Positions 1 to 10,402 of a DNA stretch of 64,000 nucleotides are shown here, one piece after another (within the stretch, counting starts at the first letter, position 1; the number at the start of each line of letters is the position of its first letter). The notes below the pieces were generated by a model. It was not told the origin of the DNA, did no database searches, and was given only the letters and a program-made list of their open reading frames with translations. The DNA lies in assembly GCF_024341905.1 (NCBI RefSeq), contig NZ_BQXY01000001.1, forward strand, positions 219,013 to 283,012, written 5' to 3'. Position numbers and translations under genes: made by a program. The stretch comes from Clostridium folliculivorans. Lineage in GTDB: Bacteria > Bacillota > Clostridia > Clostridiales > Clostridiaceae.

Positions 1-378
1 ATTTACTTAATGTATTAAAAGAAATAAAGTAAAAATACAAGAAAATTTAATATAAGAAATATAGATGGCCATGAAAGAAAATAAAAATTCTTAGTGGTCA
101 TTTATTTTTGATGCTGTTAAAGTACTGTGTTGAAATTAATTGGTTAATCATCCGACGCTCTTTAGATGAACAACTCTATAATTGAATTTATATTTTTAAA
201 TCCTCTGCTTAGAAACCAGCAGAGTTTTAAAAAAGTTGCCGCATTACTCGAAATTTAGTGTCTATTGCTAAATTAATAAAAATACTAGTGGAAATTTATA
301 AATAAGATGGTAAAACGGAATTTAATTAGTAAAAATAAAAATGTTTATGAATATTTCATAAATATTTTATTAAATTCC
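1..378. other. Gene-free 5' stretch with repeat remnants
   Basis: No convincing coding region is seen. Positions 130-170 resemble the left end of repeat family C (TGAAATTAA, then TTGGTTA and ATCCGA). Positions 196-236 resemble the internal hairpin of family A: a CTCTGC arm and a GCAGAG arm, flanked by TTTTTAAAT and TTTTAAAA. The stretch therefore looks like decayed repeat DNA ahead of the first promoter. Confidence 0.5.
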
Positions 379-408
379 TTGACCTACCATACAAAAGTTT
401 ACTATAAT
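379..408 (+). promoter_or_regulatory. Sigma-A type promoter of the NlpC/P60 gene
   Basis: TTGACC at 379-384 and a perfect TATAAT at 403-408 are separated by 18 bases. This is a near-consensus housekeeping promoter about 110 bases upstream of the start codon, leaving a long 5' untranslated region. Confidence 0.8.
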
Positions 409-516
409 GTAAAGGTAGTTACAAAGTGGTGACAAATAAATTTGCATATATGAATGAAAAGGTTAACATTAAAAAAGAGACTTAGGGGATAATTAGGTAT
501 GAGAGGGGAGAACAAA

Positions 517-1149
517 ATGAGGAAGGGACTTAAGATTATAGCAGCAGGCTTTATTTGCTCAACTTTAGCATTTGGACTAGCCTCATCTAGGGAAGCGAAA
601 GCAGACACAACGGCAAAGAGTGAGCAAGGGATTGTTTTAAAGACAGCTGAACTAAAGAGCAACAATAAAACAATTGTATCGCCAAAGAGCGAAGAAAGTA
701 GCGATTCAAAATCTAAAAGCAAGTCAACTGGAAGTAGCAAATCAAATGGAAGTACAAATGCTTCAAGAGGAGGTACTTCAACCGCAGGTGGCGGTGCAGT
801 TTCAATTGCATATCAATACTTAGGTAGACCTTATGTATTTGGTGCAGCTGGACCAAGAGCTTTTGATTGTTCTGGTCTTACTCAATATGTTTATGCTAAG
901 CTTGGTGTAAGCTTGCCACATTATACTGGTGGTCAATATTCTATGGGTACTTCAGTATCTAAAGGAAATCTTAGTCCAGGAGACCTAGTGTTCTTCAATA
1001 CTTATGGTCCAATAAGTCATGTTGGAATATATATAGGCGGTGGAGATTTTATACATGCTCCATCATCAGGAAAGAATGTAACTGTAAGTTCTTTAAGTGA
1101 GTCTTACTATGCTAGCAGGTATGCTGGAGCAAGAAGAGTAAAGAACTAA
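517..1149 (+). CDS. Secreted NlpC/P60 (C40) peptidoglycan hydrolase
   Basis: Predicted extracellular cysteine peptidase cleaving cell-wall peptides (gamma-D-Glu to diamino acid bonds in the family). The product starts with an n-region and hydrophobic core ending in the signal-peptidase-like EAKA (about residue 29). A Ser/Lys-rich low-complexity linker (about 50-85) follows, then a C-terminal NlpC/P60 domain with catalytic Cys in FDCSGLTQYVY, His in ISHVGIYIG and a third His in FIHAP. An ATG lies in frame at 499, but the ATG at 517 sits six bases after GAGGGGAG and gives a normal signal peptide, so it is preferred. It is a single-gene unit with its own strong promoter and terminator. No SH3 or cell-wall-binding repeats are visible, so it is a minimal member of the family. 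Confidence 0.9.
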   Translation: MRKGLKIIAAGFICSTLAFGLASSREAKADTTAKSEQGIVLKTAELKSNNKTIVSPKSEESSDSKSKSKSTGSSKSNGSTNASRGGTSTAGGGAVSIAYQYLGRPYVFGAAGPRAFDCSGLTQYVYAKLGVSLPHYTGGQYSMGTSVSKGNLSPGDLVFFNTYGPISHVGIYIGGGDFIHAPSSGKNVTVSSLSESYYASRYAGARRVKN

Positions 1150-1167
1150 AATTATTAGAGCTAATTA

Positions 1168-1197
1168 AAGCCTGTGCTTATAAGCACAGGCTTTTTT
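1168..1197 (+). terminator. Rho-independent terminator of the NlpC/P60 gene
   Basis: A perfect 22-base palindrome (1170-1191, GCCTGTGCTTA and its complement) is followed by a run of six T. Confidence 0.9.
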
Positions 1198-1232
1198 GTC
1201 TTCTTTAATCAATTTATAAATCATTACTAAAT

Positions 1233-1267
1233 ATGACAGACTGGTGTCATAATAATACTATTATAAT
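1233..1267 (+). promoter_or_regulatory. Possible operator and -10 box of the MazG-like gene
   Basis: ATGACA-6 nt-TGTCAT (1233-1250) is a perfect inverted repeat. A TATAAT box lies at 1262-1267, so the palindrome covers the expected -35 area, a position suited to a repressor. The binding protein is unknown. Confidence 0.4.
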
Positions 1268-1309
1268 GTAGAGGTAAACAATAAAAGATTATAAGATGGA
1301 GGATGAAGC

Positions 1310-1633
1310 ATGAGTAATTTAACCTTTAATGAAATAGTTGAACGTTCAGTTCAGATTAGAACTAGTTATCATCAACTTGAACGACAATTTCATGATGAGG
1401 AATGGAGTGTAGAAGAAGATGCACTTGCCTTCTTAACAGATGCTGGATTAGTTGGTCGATTGACAATGTCTCAGCAAGGAAGATGGCCAGAAGGTGGAGA
1501 TAACACATTAAAACTTGAACATAAACTTAGCGAATGTATATGGTGGATTATTGTTTTAGCGAAGCGTATGGATATTGATATAAATGAAGCTTTAAAGAAA
1601 TTCTTATTTGAAACTATCAATTTTCAAGACTAA
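1310..1633 (+). CDS. MazG-like NTP pyrophosphohydrolase family protein
   Basis: A 107-residue protein that looks like a single MazG-like all-alpha NTP pyrophosphohydrolase domain. The acidic stretch EWSVEEDALAFLTDAG and the later LEHKLSECIWWIIVLAKRM resemble the metal-binding helices of this family, which hydrolyse non-canonical or surplus NTPs to NMPs. The start is supported by GGAGG eight bases upstream. The gene stands alone between two terminators, preceded by a palindromic operator-like site. Substrate cannot be told. The metal-binding pattern is less complete than in classical MazG, so activity is inferred from overall similarity only. Confidence 0.6.
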   Translation: MSNLTFNEIVERSVQIRTSYHQLERQFHDEEWSVEEDALAFLTDAGLVGRLTMSQQGRWPEGGDNTLKLEHKLSECIWWIIVLAKRMDIDINEALKKFLFETINFQD

Positions 1634-1718
1634 AGCTTTATACATATAGTTATGATGTAGTACGATGTGTAATATTAGGTTGAAATGATCTCAAGTTGTT
1701 TCAACTAGCACTAAATTA

Positions 1719-1768
1719 AAGACCATGCATAATTGAAGCTTTAAATCCAATTATATGCATGGTCTTAT
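1719..1768. terminator. Bidirectional terminator between the MazG-like and AraC genes
   Basis: GACCATGCATAATTG (1721-1735) pairs with 1748-1764, with a single bulge. A-rich and T-rich flanks on each side can serve both converging genes. Confidence 0.7.
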
Positions 1769-1772
1769 AATA

Positions 1773-2606
1773 TTAACTAACTTTTGAAGGTGAAACTCCA
1801 TAGTACTTCTTAAATAATTTGCTAAAGTAATAGGCGTCTTCATAACCAACGCTTTTAGCTGCTAGCTTTACTGGTAACCTTTCCATCTCTAATAGTGCTT
1901 TAGCTTTTTCTAATCTTATTTTTATTAAGTAATTTATAGGTGAGTCACCGGTTTCTTCTTTAAAAATCTTAGATATATACACTGGACTTAGATACATGTT
2001 TTTAGCTATTTTATCTAAAGATATCTCATTCATATAGTTTTCATTCATAAAATTTATTATGGACTTTACTAAGTTTTGTTTATCAGTTGATTCAAAAGAA
2101 TATTTCACTGTATCTTTTATGCTTTCTTTAAAATGAGTTTCCCTAAGAAGTATAACTAAAAGTTTCATAACTAAAGCCTTTAGGACTAAATCATATCCTA
2201 GTGCATTATTTTTCTGTTCCTCGATTATATCAGTACAACAACTAAAGAATTCTTCTGCATGTTTTTTTAATCTTATTACAGGAGAATTGTCCTTGGTTAA
2301 TATAAAATTTTTCTTAAAGCCTTCCAAACGAAAGTTAGTTATGCCGATATGAAGTTCATGGAGTTCTGACATATCAGTTATAAATTCTCTATGATATATA
2401 CCTGGATTAAAAAGAAGTATATCGCCTTTATTTATCATCATACTTTCTTTTTCTATATTATACTCAACAAATCCATCCATAATAATGCTTAGCTCAATAA
2501 AGTCATGACTATGATATTGAGTTTCCATGGCTCCTCTGTTAACAGCATCAAAAACATATAATATTTGAGGATTGAAGGATTGAGCGCTTATACCTGTGTA
2601 ACACAT
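1773..2606 (-). CDS. AraC-family transcriptional regulator with cupin-type N-terminus
   Basis: A 277-residue regulator. The N-terminal half (about 20-110) has the beta-rich cupin pattern of AraC-type ligand-binding domains (YHSHDFIELSIIMDG, then GDILLFNPGIYH). The C-terminal 100 residues carry two helix-turn-helix units: EISLDKIAKNMYLSPVYISKIFKEETG and KLAAKSVGYEDAYYFSKLFKKYYGVSP. It is divergent from the ABC exporter pair beginning at 2845 and probably activates it; two direct half-sites 20 bp apart lie in the intergenic region. The ligand may be what the exporter removes, but this is inference from position. Confidence 0.85.
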   Translation of the reverse strand: MCYTGISAQSFNPQILYVFDAVNRGAMETQYHSHDFIELSIIMDGFVEYNIEKESMMINKGDILLFNPGIYHREFITDMSELHELHIGITNFRLEGFKKNFILTKDNSPVIRLKKHAEEFFSCCTDIIEEQKNNALGYDLVLKALVMKLLVILLRETHFKESIKDTVKYSFESTDKQNLVKSIINFMNENYMNEISLDKIAKNMYLSPVYISKIFKEETGDSPINYLIKIRLEKAKALLEMERLPVKLAAKSVGYEDAYYFSKLFKKYYGVSPSKVS

Positions 2607-2770
2607 TTTATCACCCCTAACAATAGTACATTATAAATATACATCAGTATAAGAATATACATCAATAGTTTAAGAAATTACATTTATATTTTTTATTATT
2701 TAAGCAATAATTTATCTGTAATATAAGTAAGGGTGTACTAGCTGGATTTATTTGATTTTCGAAGCTCAAC

Positions 2771-2814
2771 TAGGATTTTTGAGAACAAAATAGGAATATT
2801 GAGTCTAATATAAA
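2771..2814 (+). promoter_or_regulatory. Direct-repeat half-sites upstream of the ABC exporter operon
   Basis: TAGGATTTTTGAG (2771-2783) is repeated as TAGGAATATTGAG at 2791-2803, 11 of 13 bases matching, with a 20-bp offset (two helical turns). A TATAAA -10-like box follows at 2809-2814. Tandem half-sites at this spacing are typical of AraC-family activator binding, and the regulator is encoded divergently next door. Confidence 0.5.
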
Positions 2815-2844
2815 TAGTACATCAATTAAGGAAGGGGAGAAAAA

Positions 2845-4587
2845 ATGGGTAGTCTAAAATGGATATGGAGTTATTTGAAAAGGTACAAGTTAAAGTATTT
2901 TATCGCATTATTTATGGTCTTAATTGCATCAGCACTTAACATGATAAATCCATTTCTTTCAGGTAAGATTGTAGATAAAGTAATTGGTGGTGGTGACAAA
3001 AAGATTCTGATATCAATACTGTTAATGATGATTGGAGTATCTGTAATGAAGGCAATTGACAGATATATATTCCAGATGATTTTTGAGTTCGTTTCTCAAG
3101 ATGTCATATTTCAAATAAGAGAAGATTTATATAAAAAACTCTTAAAGATGGATTTTGAGTATTACAACAATACTCGAACTGGTGATTTAATGGCACGTAT
3201 GACTGGTGATACTGATGCTATAAGACATTTTGTAGCTTGGGTTGTATATAATGTATTTGAAAACTTGACTTTGTTTATATTTGCTGTAGTAATGATGTTT
3301 ACTGTAAATGTAAAACTAACAATAGCATTAATACTTATAACTCCTATTATAGGATTTTTAGCAACAAAGATGACAAAGGAAGTAGGACCTACTTTTTATG
3401 CTATAAGAGAAAGTTTTTCAAAGCTTAACTCAGTTGTTCAAGAAAATATAAGCGGAAACAGAGTGGTAAAGGCTTTTGCTAAAGAGAAATATGAGATTGA
3501 AAAATTTAGTGAAGCTAATGAGGATTATAAATTTAAAAATCTAAAGTCTGCGAAGGTTTGGGAGAAGTATCTTCCTGTTCTAGATTCACTTGCGGGTGTA
3601 CTATCTGTGATAATGATGTTGATAGGTGGAATTATGGTTGTAAACGGCACTATGACCATGGGAGATTTGGTTGTGTTTAATGGTTTTATATGGGCGTTGA
3701 ATAATCCTATGCGTATGGCTGGATGGCTTATAAATGATTTTGAAAGATACGTAGCATCAACATATAAGATAAGAGATTTATTAAATGCAGAGGTAAAGAT
3801 CAAAAGCCAGAAGGAAAAACAAACTGTTGATGGGATAAGAGGAGACATAAAGTTTGAAAATGTAAGCTTCAGTTATGAAAATGAAGAGATACTTAATGAT
3901 ATATCCTTTGAGATAAATGCAGGGCAAACAATTGGTATACTAGGACCAACAGGAGCAGGTAAATCAACTCTAGTTAATTTAATCTGCAGATTCTATGATG
4001 TTACCAAAGGCAAAATAGAAATTGATGGAGTTGATATTAGAAAACTTGATATTATTAAGCTTCGAGATAGGATAGCAGTTGCAATGCAAGATATATTCCT
4101 TTTTTCTGACACTATAGAGGGAAATATAGCTTATGGAAGACCAGAAGCTACTTTTGAACAGGTTCAAAGAGTTGCAAATGTGGCTGGTGCCCATGAGTTT
4201 ATAGTAAATATGCCAGAAGGCTATGACACAATAATTGGAGAAAGAGGTGTTGGACTTTCTGGAGGACAAAAGCAGAGAATAGCTTTAGCAAGAGCACTTC
4301 TTAAAAATCCTTCAATATTAATATTGGATGATACTACTTCAAGTGTAGATATGGAGACAGAATTGAAGATACACAAGGAACTCAGATCAATCTACAAGAA
4401 TAGAACTAATTTTATCATAGCTCATAGAATTTCTTCTGTAAAAAGTGCAGATCTTATTTTGGTTCTAGATGATGGTAAAGTAATTGAAAGAGGAACTCAT
4501 GAAGAACTGCTAAAGAAGAGAGGATACTATTATAGTGTTTACGCAAATCAATTTGGAGATTTTGATGTAATAAGGGGGGCGGTGTAA
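2845..4587 (+). CDS. ABC exporter half-transporter, subunit with degenerate catalytic site
   Basis: A 580-residue type IV ABC exporter half: an N-terminal six-helix transmembrane domain (about 15-310) and a C-terminal nucleotide-binding domain. Walker A is GPTGAGKST, the signature is the canonical LSGGQKQR and the switch His is in IIAHR. After Walker B Asp495 the usual catalytic Glu is replaced by Asp496 (LILDDTTSSVD). That change is the hallmark of one partner of heterodimeric exporters such as BmrCD (YheIH) or TM287/288. The stop overlaps the next gene's start by one base (taATG), indicating translational coupling. Start supported by AGGAAGGGGAG upstream. Substrate unknown; heterodimeric exporters of this group often carry drugs or lipophilic compounds. 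Confidence 0.88.
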   Translation: MGSLKWIWSYLKRYKLKYFIALFMVLIASALNMINPFLSGKIVDKVIGGGDKKILISILLMMIGVSVMKAIDRYIFQMIFEFVSQDVIFQIREDLYKKLLKMDFEYYNNTRTGDLMARMTGDTDAIRHFVAWVVYNVFENLTLFIFAVVMMFTVNVKLTIALILITPIIGFLATKMTKEVGPTFYAIRESFSKLNSVVQENISGNRVVKAFAKEKYEIEKFSEANEDYKFKNLKSAKVWEKYLPVLDSLAGVLSVIMMLIGGIMVVNGTMTMGDLVVFNGFIWALNNPMRMAGWLINDFERYVASTYKIRDLLNAEVKIKSQKEKQTVDGIRGDIKFENVSFSYENEEILNDISFEINAGQTIGILGPTGAGKSTLVNLICRFYDVTKGKIEIDGVDIRKLDIIKLRDRIAVAMQDIFLFSDTIEGNIAYGRPEATFEQVQRVANVAGAHEFIVNMPEGYDTIIGERGVGLSGGQKQRIALARALLKNPSILILDDTTSSVDMETELKIHKELRSIYKNRTNFIIAHRISSVKSADLILVLDDGKVIERGTHEELLKKRGYYYSVYANQFGDFDVIRGAV

Positions 4588-6368
4588 TGGCTAGAAATAA
4601 ATTTGATGTAGATGAAGAGCTTGAAACCAGCTTTAGTTTAGAACATCTAAAAAGACTTCTATCATATATAAAACCTTATAAGAAAGACATAACTATAACT
4701 GTTTCGCTCATGTTCTTAGCCAATATGGCAAGTTTACTAGGCCCATATCTAATTAAGGTAGCAATGGATGATAAGATACCTAATAAGGATATAAGAGGTC
4801 TTGGAGTATTGGCGGCCATATTTCTTTTAACCTTAGTGATAACTGGTGTATGCATGAAGTATAGAATAAGATCAATGTCTATGATTGGTCAAAATGTACT
4901 TAGAAAAATGAGGTTAGATTTGTTCACAAATCTTCAAAGACTTCCTTTTAGTTATTACGACAATAGGCCTCATGGAAAGATTTTAGTAAGAGTGGTTAAT
5001 TATATTAATTCCTTAAGCGACTTACTATCAAACGGATTAATAAATCTCATTACAGATACTCTTAGTTTATTTATGGCAATTGGTTTTATGCTTGCTATAG
5101 ATGTAAAGCTTACTTTAATTAGTATAGTAGGAATCCCGGTACTTTTAATCGTAGTTATGATTCTTAAAAAAGCGCAAAGAAAAGCCTATCAGATTTTAAG
5201 TAGTAAGCAATCAAATATGAATGCATATATACATGAAAGTATTAACGGTATAAAGGTTACACAGTCTTTTGCTAGAGAAGAAGAAAACTTAAGGATATTT
5301 AGAGAAGTATGTGATAATTATAGAACCTCATGGTTGAAAGCTGTAAGTATACAATTCTTACTTTGGCCATCAGTGGAAGTAATTTCTACATTAACTGTAT
5401 CATTAATATATATAGCAGGAATATATTACTTATCAGCTGAGGTATCAGTAGGTGTATTAGTTGCATTTGTTGGATATGTGTGGAGGTTTTGGAACCCAAT
5501 TTTAAACATAGGTAATTTTTATAACTCTATAATAACAGCAATGGCCTATCTTGAAAGGATATTTGAAGCTATGGATGAAAAGCCTGTAGTTACCGATTTG
5601 CCAGGTGCTAAAGAAATGAAAACAATAAAAGGTGATGTAGAGTTCAGAAATATTACATTTGAATATGAAGACAACAAACCTATACTAAAGGATATAAACT
5701 TTAATGTGAAAGCAGGCGAGACCGTTGCGCTGGTTGGTCCTACAGGAGCAGGGAAGACCACAATAGTTAATTTGTTAAGTAGATTTTATAATATAGAAAA
5801 TGGAACTGTACTGATAGATGAAACCGATATAAGCACTGTAACTCTGAACTCCTTAAGAAAACAAATGGGAGTTATGCTTCAAGATTCCTTTATATTTTCT
5901 GGAACAATAATGGAGAATATAAGATATGGTAAGCTTGATGCGACAGATGAAGAGGTCATAGAAGCAGCTAAAATTGTGAGAGCCCATGATTTTATATGTC
6001 AGCTAAAGGATGGATATAAAACAGAAGTTAATGAAAGAGGTACAAGATTATCTGTTGGACAAAGACAACTTATTTCCTTTGCAAGAGCTCTTTTGGCAGA
6101 TCCGAAGGTTTTAATACTAGATGAAGCAACCTCGAGCATAGATACTAAAACAGAAATCTTGCTTCAAGAAGGATTAGATAATTTGCTAAAAGATAGAACA
6201 TCCTTTATTATTGCACATAGATTATCTACAATAAAAAATTCTTCTCAGATAATGTATATAGATAACGGTGTAATATTGGAACAGGGGACTCACGATGAGT
6301 TAATTGACCGTAAAGGTGCTTACTTTAAGTTATATAATTCTCAATTTGATATATTAAATGCTGTATAG
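4587..6368 (+). CDS. ABC exporter half-transporter, catalytically complete partner
   Basis: Second half of the heterodimeric exporter, 593 residues with an N-terminal six-helix membrane domain and C-terminal ATPase domain. Walker A is GPTGAGKTT and Walker B is LILDEATSSID with catalytic Glu513. The signature deviates from LSGGQ to LSVGQ at about residue 488. The two subunits are therefore complementary: this one supplies the intact Walker B Glu and the weak signature, the other the Asp and the intact signature, so one of the two composite ATP sites should hydrolyse and the other be degenerate. It overlaps the upstream gene by one base and is followed by a terminator, closing a two-gene operon. 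Confidence 0.9.
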   Translation: MARNKFDVDEELETSFSLEHLKRLLSYIKPYKKDITITVSLMFLANMASLLGPYLIKVAMDDKIPNKDIRGLGVLAAIFLLTLVITGVCMKYRIRSMSMIGQNVLRKMRLDLFTNLQRLPFSYYDNRPHGKILVRVVNYINSLSDLLSNGLINLITDTLSLFMAIGFMLAIDVKLTLISIVGIPVLLIVVMILKKAQRKAYQILSSKQSNMNAYIHESINGIKVTQSFAREEENLRIFREVCDNYRTSWLKAVSIQFLLWPSVEVISTLTVSLIYIAGIYYLSAEVSVGVLVAFVGYVWRFWNPILNIGNFYNSIITAMAYLERIFEAMDEKPVVTDLPGAKEMKTIKGDVEFRNITFEYEDNKPILKDINFNVKAGETVALVGPTGAGKTTIVNLLSRFYNIENGTVLIDETDISTVTLNSLRKQMGVMLQDSFIFSGTIMENIRYGKLDATDEEVIEAAKIVRAHDFICQLKDGYKTEVNERGTRLSVGQRQLISFARALLADPKVLILDEATSSIDTKTEILLQEGLDNLLKDRTSFIIAHRLSTIKNSSQIMYIDNGVILEQGTHDELIDRKGAYFKLYNSQFDILNAV

Positions 6369-6384
6369 AAAATATAAATTTTTT

Positions 6385-6424
6385 AAACTGAGAGCTAGTT
6401 TTATCTAGTTTTCAGTTTTTTTTA
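6385..6424 (+). terminator. Terminator of the ABC exporter operon
   Basis: AAACTGA and AGCTAG pair across a short loop with CTAGTT and TCAGTTT, followed by a run of eight T. Confidence 0.8.
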
Positions 6425-6584
6425 TAATTTTATCTAACTGTACAATCTGTGCATGTACAAAGCGAATTACTTTAAGACTAAAATCAGTAAAATAAAAAAT
6501 GTAGTCATAACTTGAGATATTTATAAATACAAATATTTATAAGTACAATTATCCTTAGGAATAAAAAATAGCGAGGTGAAGGAA

Positions 6585-7280
6585 ATGAAATACACAAGAT
6601 ACGATCTAAATAAGAGACAGACGAATGGTGGAAAAGTGATGGTTTTTTTAGTAATAGTGGTGGTTGTAGCATTAACCTTAGGAACTGCCCTGGCCAAAAT
6701 AATATTTACTAAAACCTCTGATACGGCTAATAGCCCTAAGGCTAATAGCACTGAACAGGTGGGAAATGCAAACAAAGGAGATACTACAGTTTTTTCATTG
6801 GTTCAATGTGGGTATTATTCAAAAAAAGAGAATGCAGATGATAACAAGACTAAACTAAAGGATAAGTATAATTCTTTTACTTTAAAAGATAATGACAAAT
6901 TTAGAGTAGGAGTTTTGATTGGTAAGACTGATGAAGCTGATAAGCTTTCTAAGGATCTTACAGCAGCAGGCGTAACTAACCTAAAAGTGAATTTTGAAAT
7001 AAATAATAAAGATTTGTGCTCTAAAGAATTAGCGGAAATGGTAAGTGGATATCTTCAAGTAATTCACACCTTAGAGGGTAAGGATACTAAGAGTGTTAAA
7101 ACTGATGAATTTAAAAAATGGACAAACAGTCTTCAAGAGGATAGTAAAAGTGAAAGTTTTAGCATATTTCAAACTTTGAAAAAGAGTATAAATGACTTAC
7201 CAGCAGAAATGAGTAAAGATAATATTGAAAGTTCATATGGAACAATATTTACAGCACTTAGCAACTTTAAAGTAAAATAG
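6585..7280 (+). CDS. Membrane-anchored SPOR-domain protein
   Basis: About 231 residues: a short cytoplasmic N-terminus, one transmembrane helix (about residues 18-38, VMVFLVIVVVVALTLGTAL), a Thr/Asn-rich linker, then a SPOR domain beginning VFSLVQCGYYSKKENAD. SPOR domains bind denuded glycan strands at division septa. A GTG in frame lies at 6576, but ATG 6585 is correctly spaced after GAGGTGAAGG. The gene heads a conserved clostridial run ahead of DUF4321, maf, radC and mreB, so a role in envelope or septum biology is likely. The C-terminal part (about 130-231) has no motif I recognise. Confidence 0.75.
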   Translation: MKYTRYDLNKRQTNGGKVMVFLVIVVVVALTLGTALAKIIFTKTSDTANSPKANSTEQVGNANKGDTTVFSLVQCGYYSKKENADDNKTKLKDKYNSFTLKDNDKFRVGVLIGKTDEADKLSKDLTAAGVTNLKVNFEINNKDLCSKELAEMVSGYLQVIHTLEGKDTKSVKTDEFKKWTNSLQEDSKSESFSIFQTLKKSINDLPAEMSKDNIESSYGTIFTALSNFKVK

Positions 7281-7703
7281 AAAAACTTTTTATTATATGG
7301 ATGCACCACTTCATTATGAAATACATATTTAAAAGAGTTCGTAAGATATTATGAATCTTAGTATGTGGCTTCAAAATGAGGTGGTATATTTTTGTGCTTC
7401 ATTTAACAGATATAGTGGATTAAACTTCACTTTAATTAAATATTTAAATATAAATTTTTAAATTAAGAAAAGTTGTTAATAGAATGTTTAAAATAATATT
7501 ATAAAGAAGTCGATTACATACAGGAATTTTAATATTTTCTTAACCATATTTAAGAGAAAGTATAAGATAATAAACCATGAGCGGACGCTTTTTCACTTAA
7601 TTTGCCAATATTATAAAAAAACTTTAAAAAAAAACAAATACCCTTGTTATAACATTTATTAAATGATAAACTATAAAAGATGTAAAAATGAGGTGGGGTA
7701 GCA
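7281..7703. other. Gene-free stretch with a palindromic repeat
   Basis: Contains a diverged family A palindromic element at 7300-7390. The remainder is AT-rich DNA without a convincing reading frame and presumably holds the promoter of the downstream DUF4321-maf-radC block. Confidence 0.5.
7300..7390. repeat. Family A palindromic element (diverged copy)
   Basis: The left end ATGCACCACTTCATT and the right end AATGAGGTGGTATAT are imperfect inverted repeats (12 of 15 pairs). They match the ends of the copies at 16721 and 34903. The centre differs from those copies. Confidence 0.55.
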
Positions 7704-7964
7704 ATGAAGGCAGGTTCTAGAAACGTTGGTATACTTATATTTTTTATCTTTTTAGGCTTATTATTAGGAAGTCTAGCTGGAGAAATTTTAGGAGATAAAT
7801 TTGGTTCGCTAAAGTTTTTAAAGACTTCATATTCTATTGGTACGCCTACGCCAGTTGCACTAGATTTGAAAGTATTTCTTTTAACAATCGGTATGAGTAT
7901 AAAAATAAATATTCTATCAATTATTGGAGTTATATTGGCAATAATACTATACAAAAGGTATTAG
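7704..7964 (+). CDS. DUF4321 small membrane protein
   Basis: An 86-residue protein with two hydrophobic segments (about 8-27 and 58-82), consistent with two transmembrane helices. The N-terminal helix has the GLLLGSLAGEILG pattern typical of the DUF4321 family, which in clostridia sits directly ahead of maf. Start ATG follows GAGGTGGGG at good spacing. It is 11 bases from the next gene, so the two are probably co-transcribed. Function is unknown; the neighbourhood with septum and cell-shape genes hints at an envelope role, which is only inference. Confidence 0.75.
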   Translation: MKAGSRNVGILIFFIFLGLLLGSLAGEILGDKFGSLKFLKTSYSIGTPTPVALDLKVFLLTIGMSIKINILSIIGVILAIILYKRY

Positions 7965-7975
7965 GATGTGATAAT

Positions 7976-8545
7976 TTGAATTTTATATTAGCTTCGGCTT
8001 CTGATAGGAGAAAAGAACTTCTCAGCAGATTGGTTAAAGAGTACGAGGTTATACCATCTTCTTTTGATGAAGATTCCGTTAAATTTGCAGGGGATGTAGG
8101 GAATTATGTTAAAGAGTTGTCCCTTGGTAAAGCAGAGTATATAAGAAATGACATAAAAAAACCTAGTATAATAATTGCAGCTGATACAGTTGTAAGTTTA
8201 GAAGACAAGGTTTTGGGGAAACCTAAAGATAAGGGGGATGCCTTTAAGATGTTACAATCTCTAAGTGGCAAAACCCATCAGGTATATTCAGGAATCACAG
8301 TAATCAATACTGAAAATAATAAGTTAATCTCAGATTACGTATGTACTGATGTTACATTTTCTGAATTATCAAAAGAAGAAATAGATGAGTACATAAATAC
8401 CGGTGAACCTATGGATAAAGCAGGTTCTTACGGAATCCAAGGGTTTGGGGGCGTTTTCGTAGAGAAAATAGACGGCTGCTATTATAGTGTAGTGGGCTTA
8501 CCTCTAAACAAGTTGAAAAACATTTTGATAGATATTGTTAAATAA
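7976..8545 (+). CDS. maf: Maf-type nucleoside triphosphate pyrophosphatase
   Basis: 189 residues, normal Maf length. Conserved features are the substrate loop SASDRRKELL, the catalytic AADTVV motif, GKPKD, and the C-terminal KAGSYGIQGFGGVFVEKIDGCYYSVVGLPL. Maf proteins hydrolyse non-canonical or modified nucleoside triphosphates (dTTP/UTP-type in many homologues) and are linked to septum control in Bacillus. The start codon is TTG, giving the standard MNFILASAS beginning. Position between DUF4321 and radC, just upstream of mreB, is the usual clostridial and bacillar arrangement. Confidence 0.92.
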   Translation: MNFILASASDRRKELLSRLVKEYEVIPSSFDEDSVKFAGDVGNYVKELSLGKAEYIRNDIKKPSIIIAADTVVSLEDKVLGKPKDKGDAFKMLQSLSGKTHQVYSGITVINTENNKLISDYVCTDVTFSELSKEEIDEYINTGEPMDKAGSYGIQGFGGVFVEKIDGCYYSVVGLPLNKLKNILIDIVK

Positions 8546-8675
8546 ATTGGGCATGGGGAAAGATATTAAGATAAAGCTTTTAAATTATAAAACTATTTTT
8601 ATATCTTCTATTATATTAGGAGAAGTAAAGTTATGTTTTTATATTAATTAGAGCAGTGATAAAGGAGTTTATCAA

Positions 8676-10401
<1,726 letters not shown>

Positions 10402-10402
10402 T

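Noticed and set aside
7550-7954. 134-codon minus-strand frame opposite DUF4321
   Set aside because: DUF4321 on the plus strand has a proper start, ribosome-binding site and conserved context.
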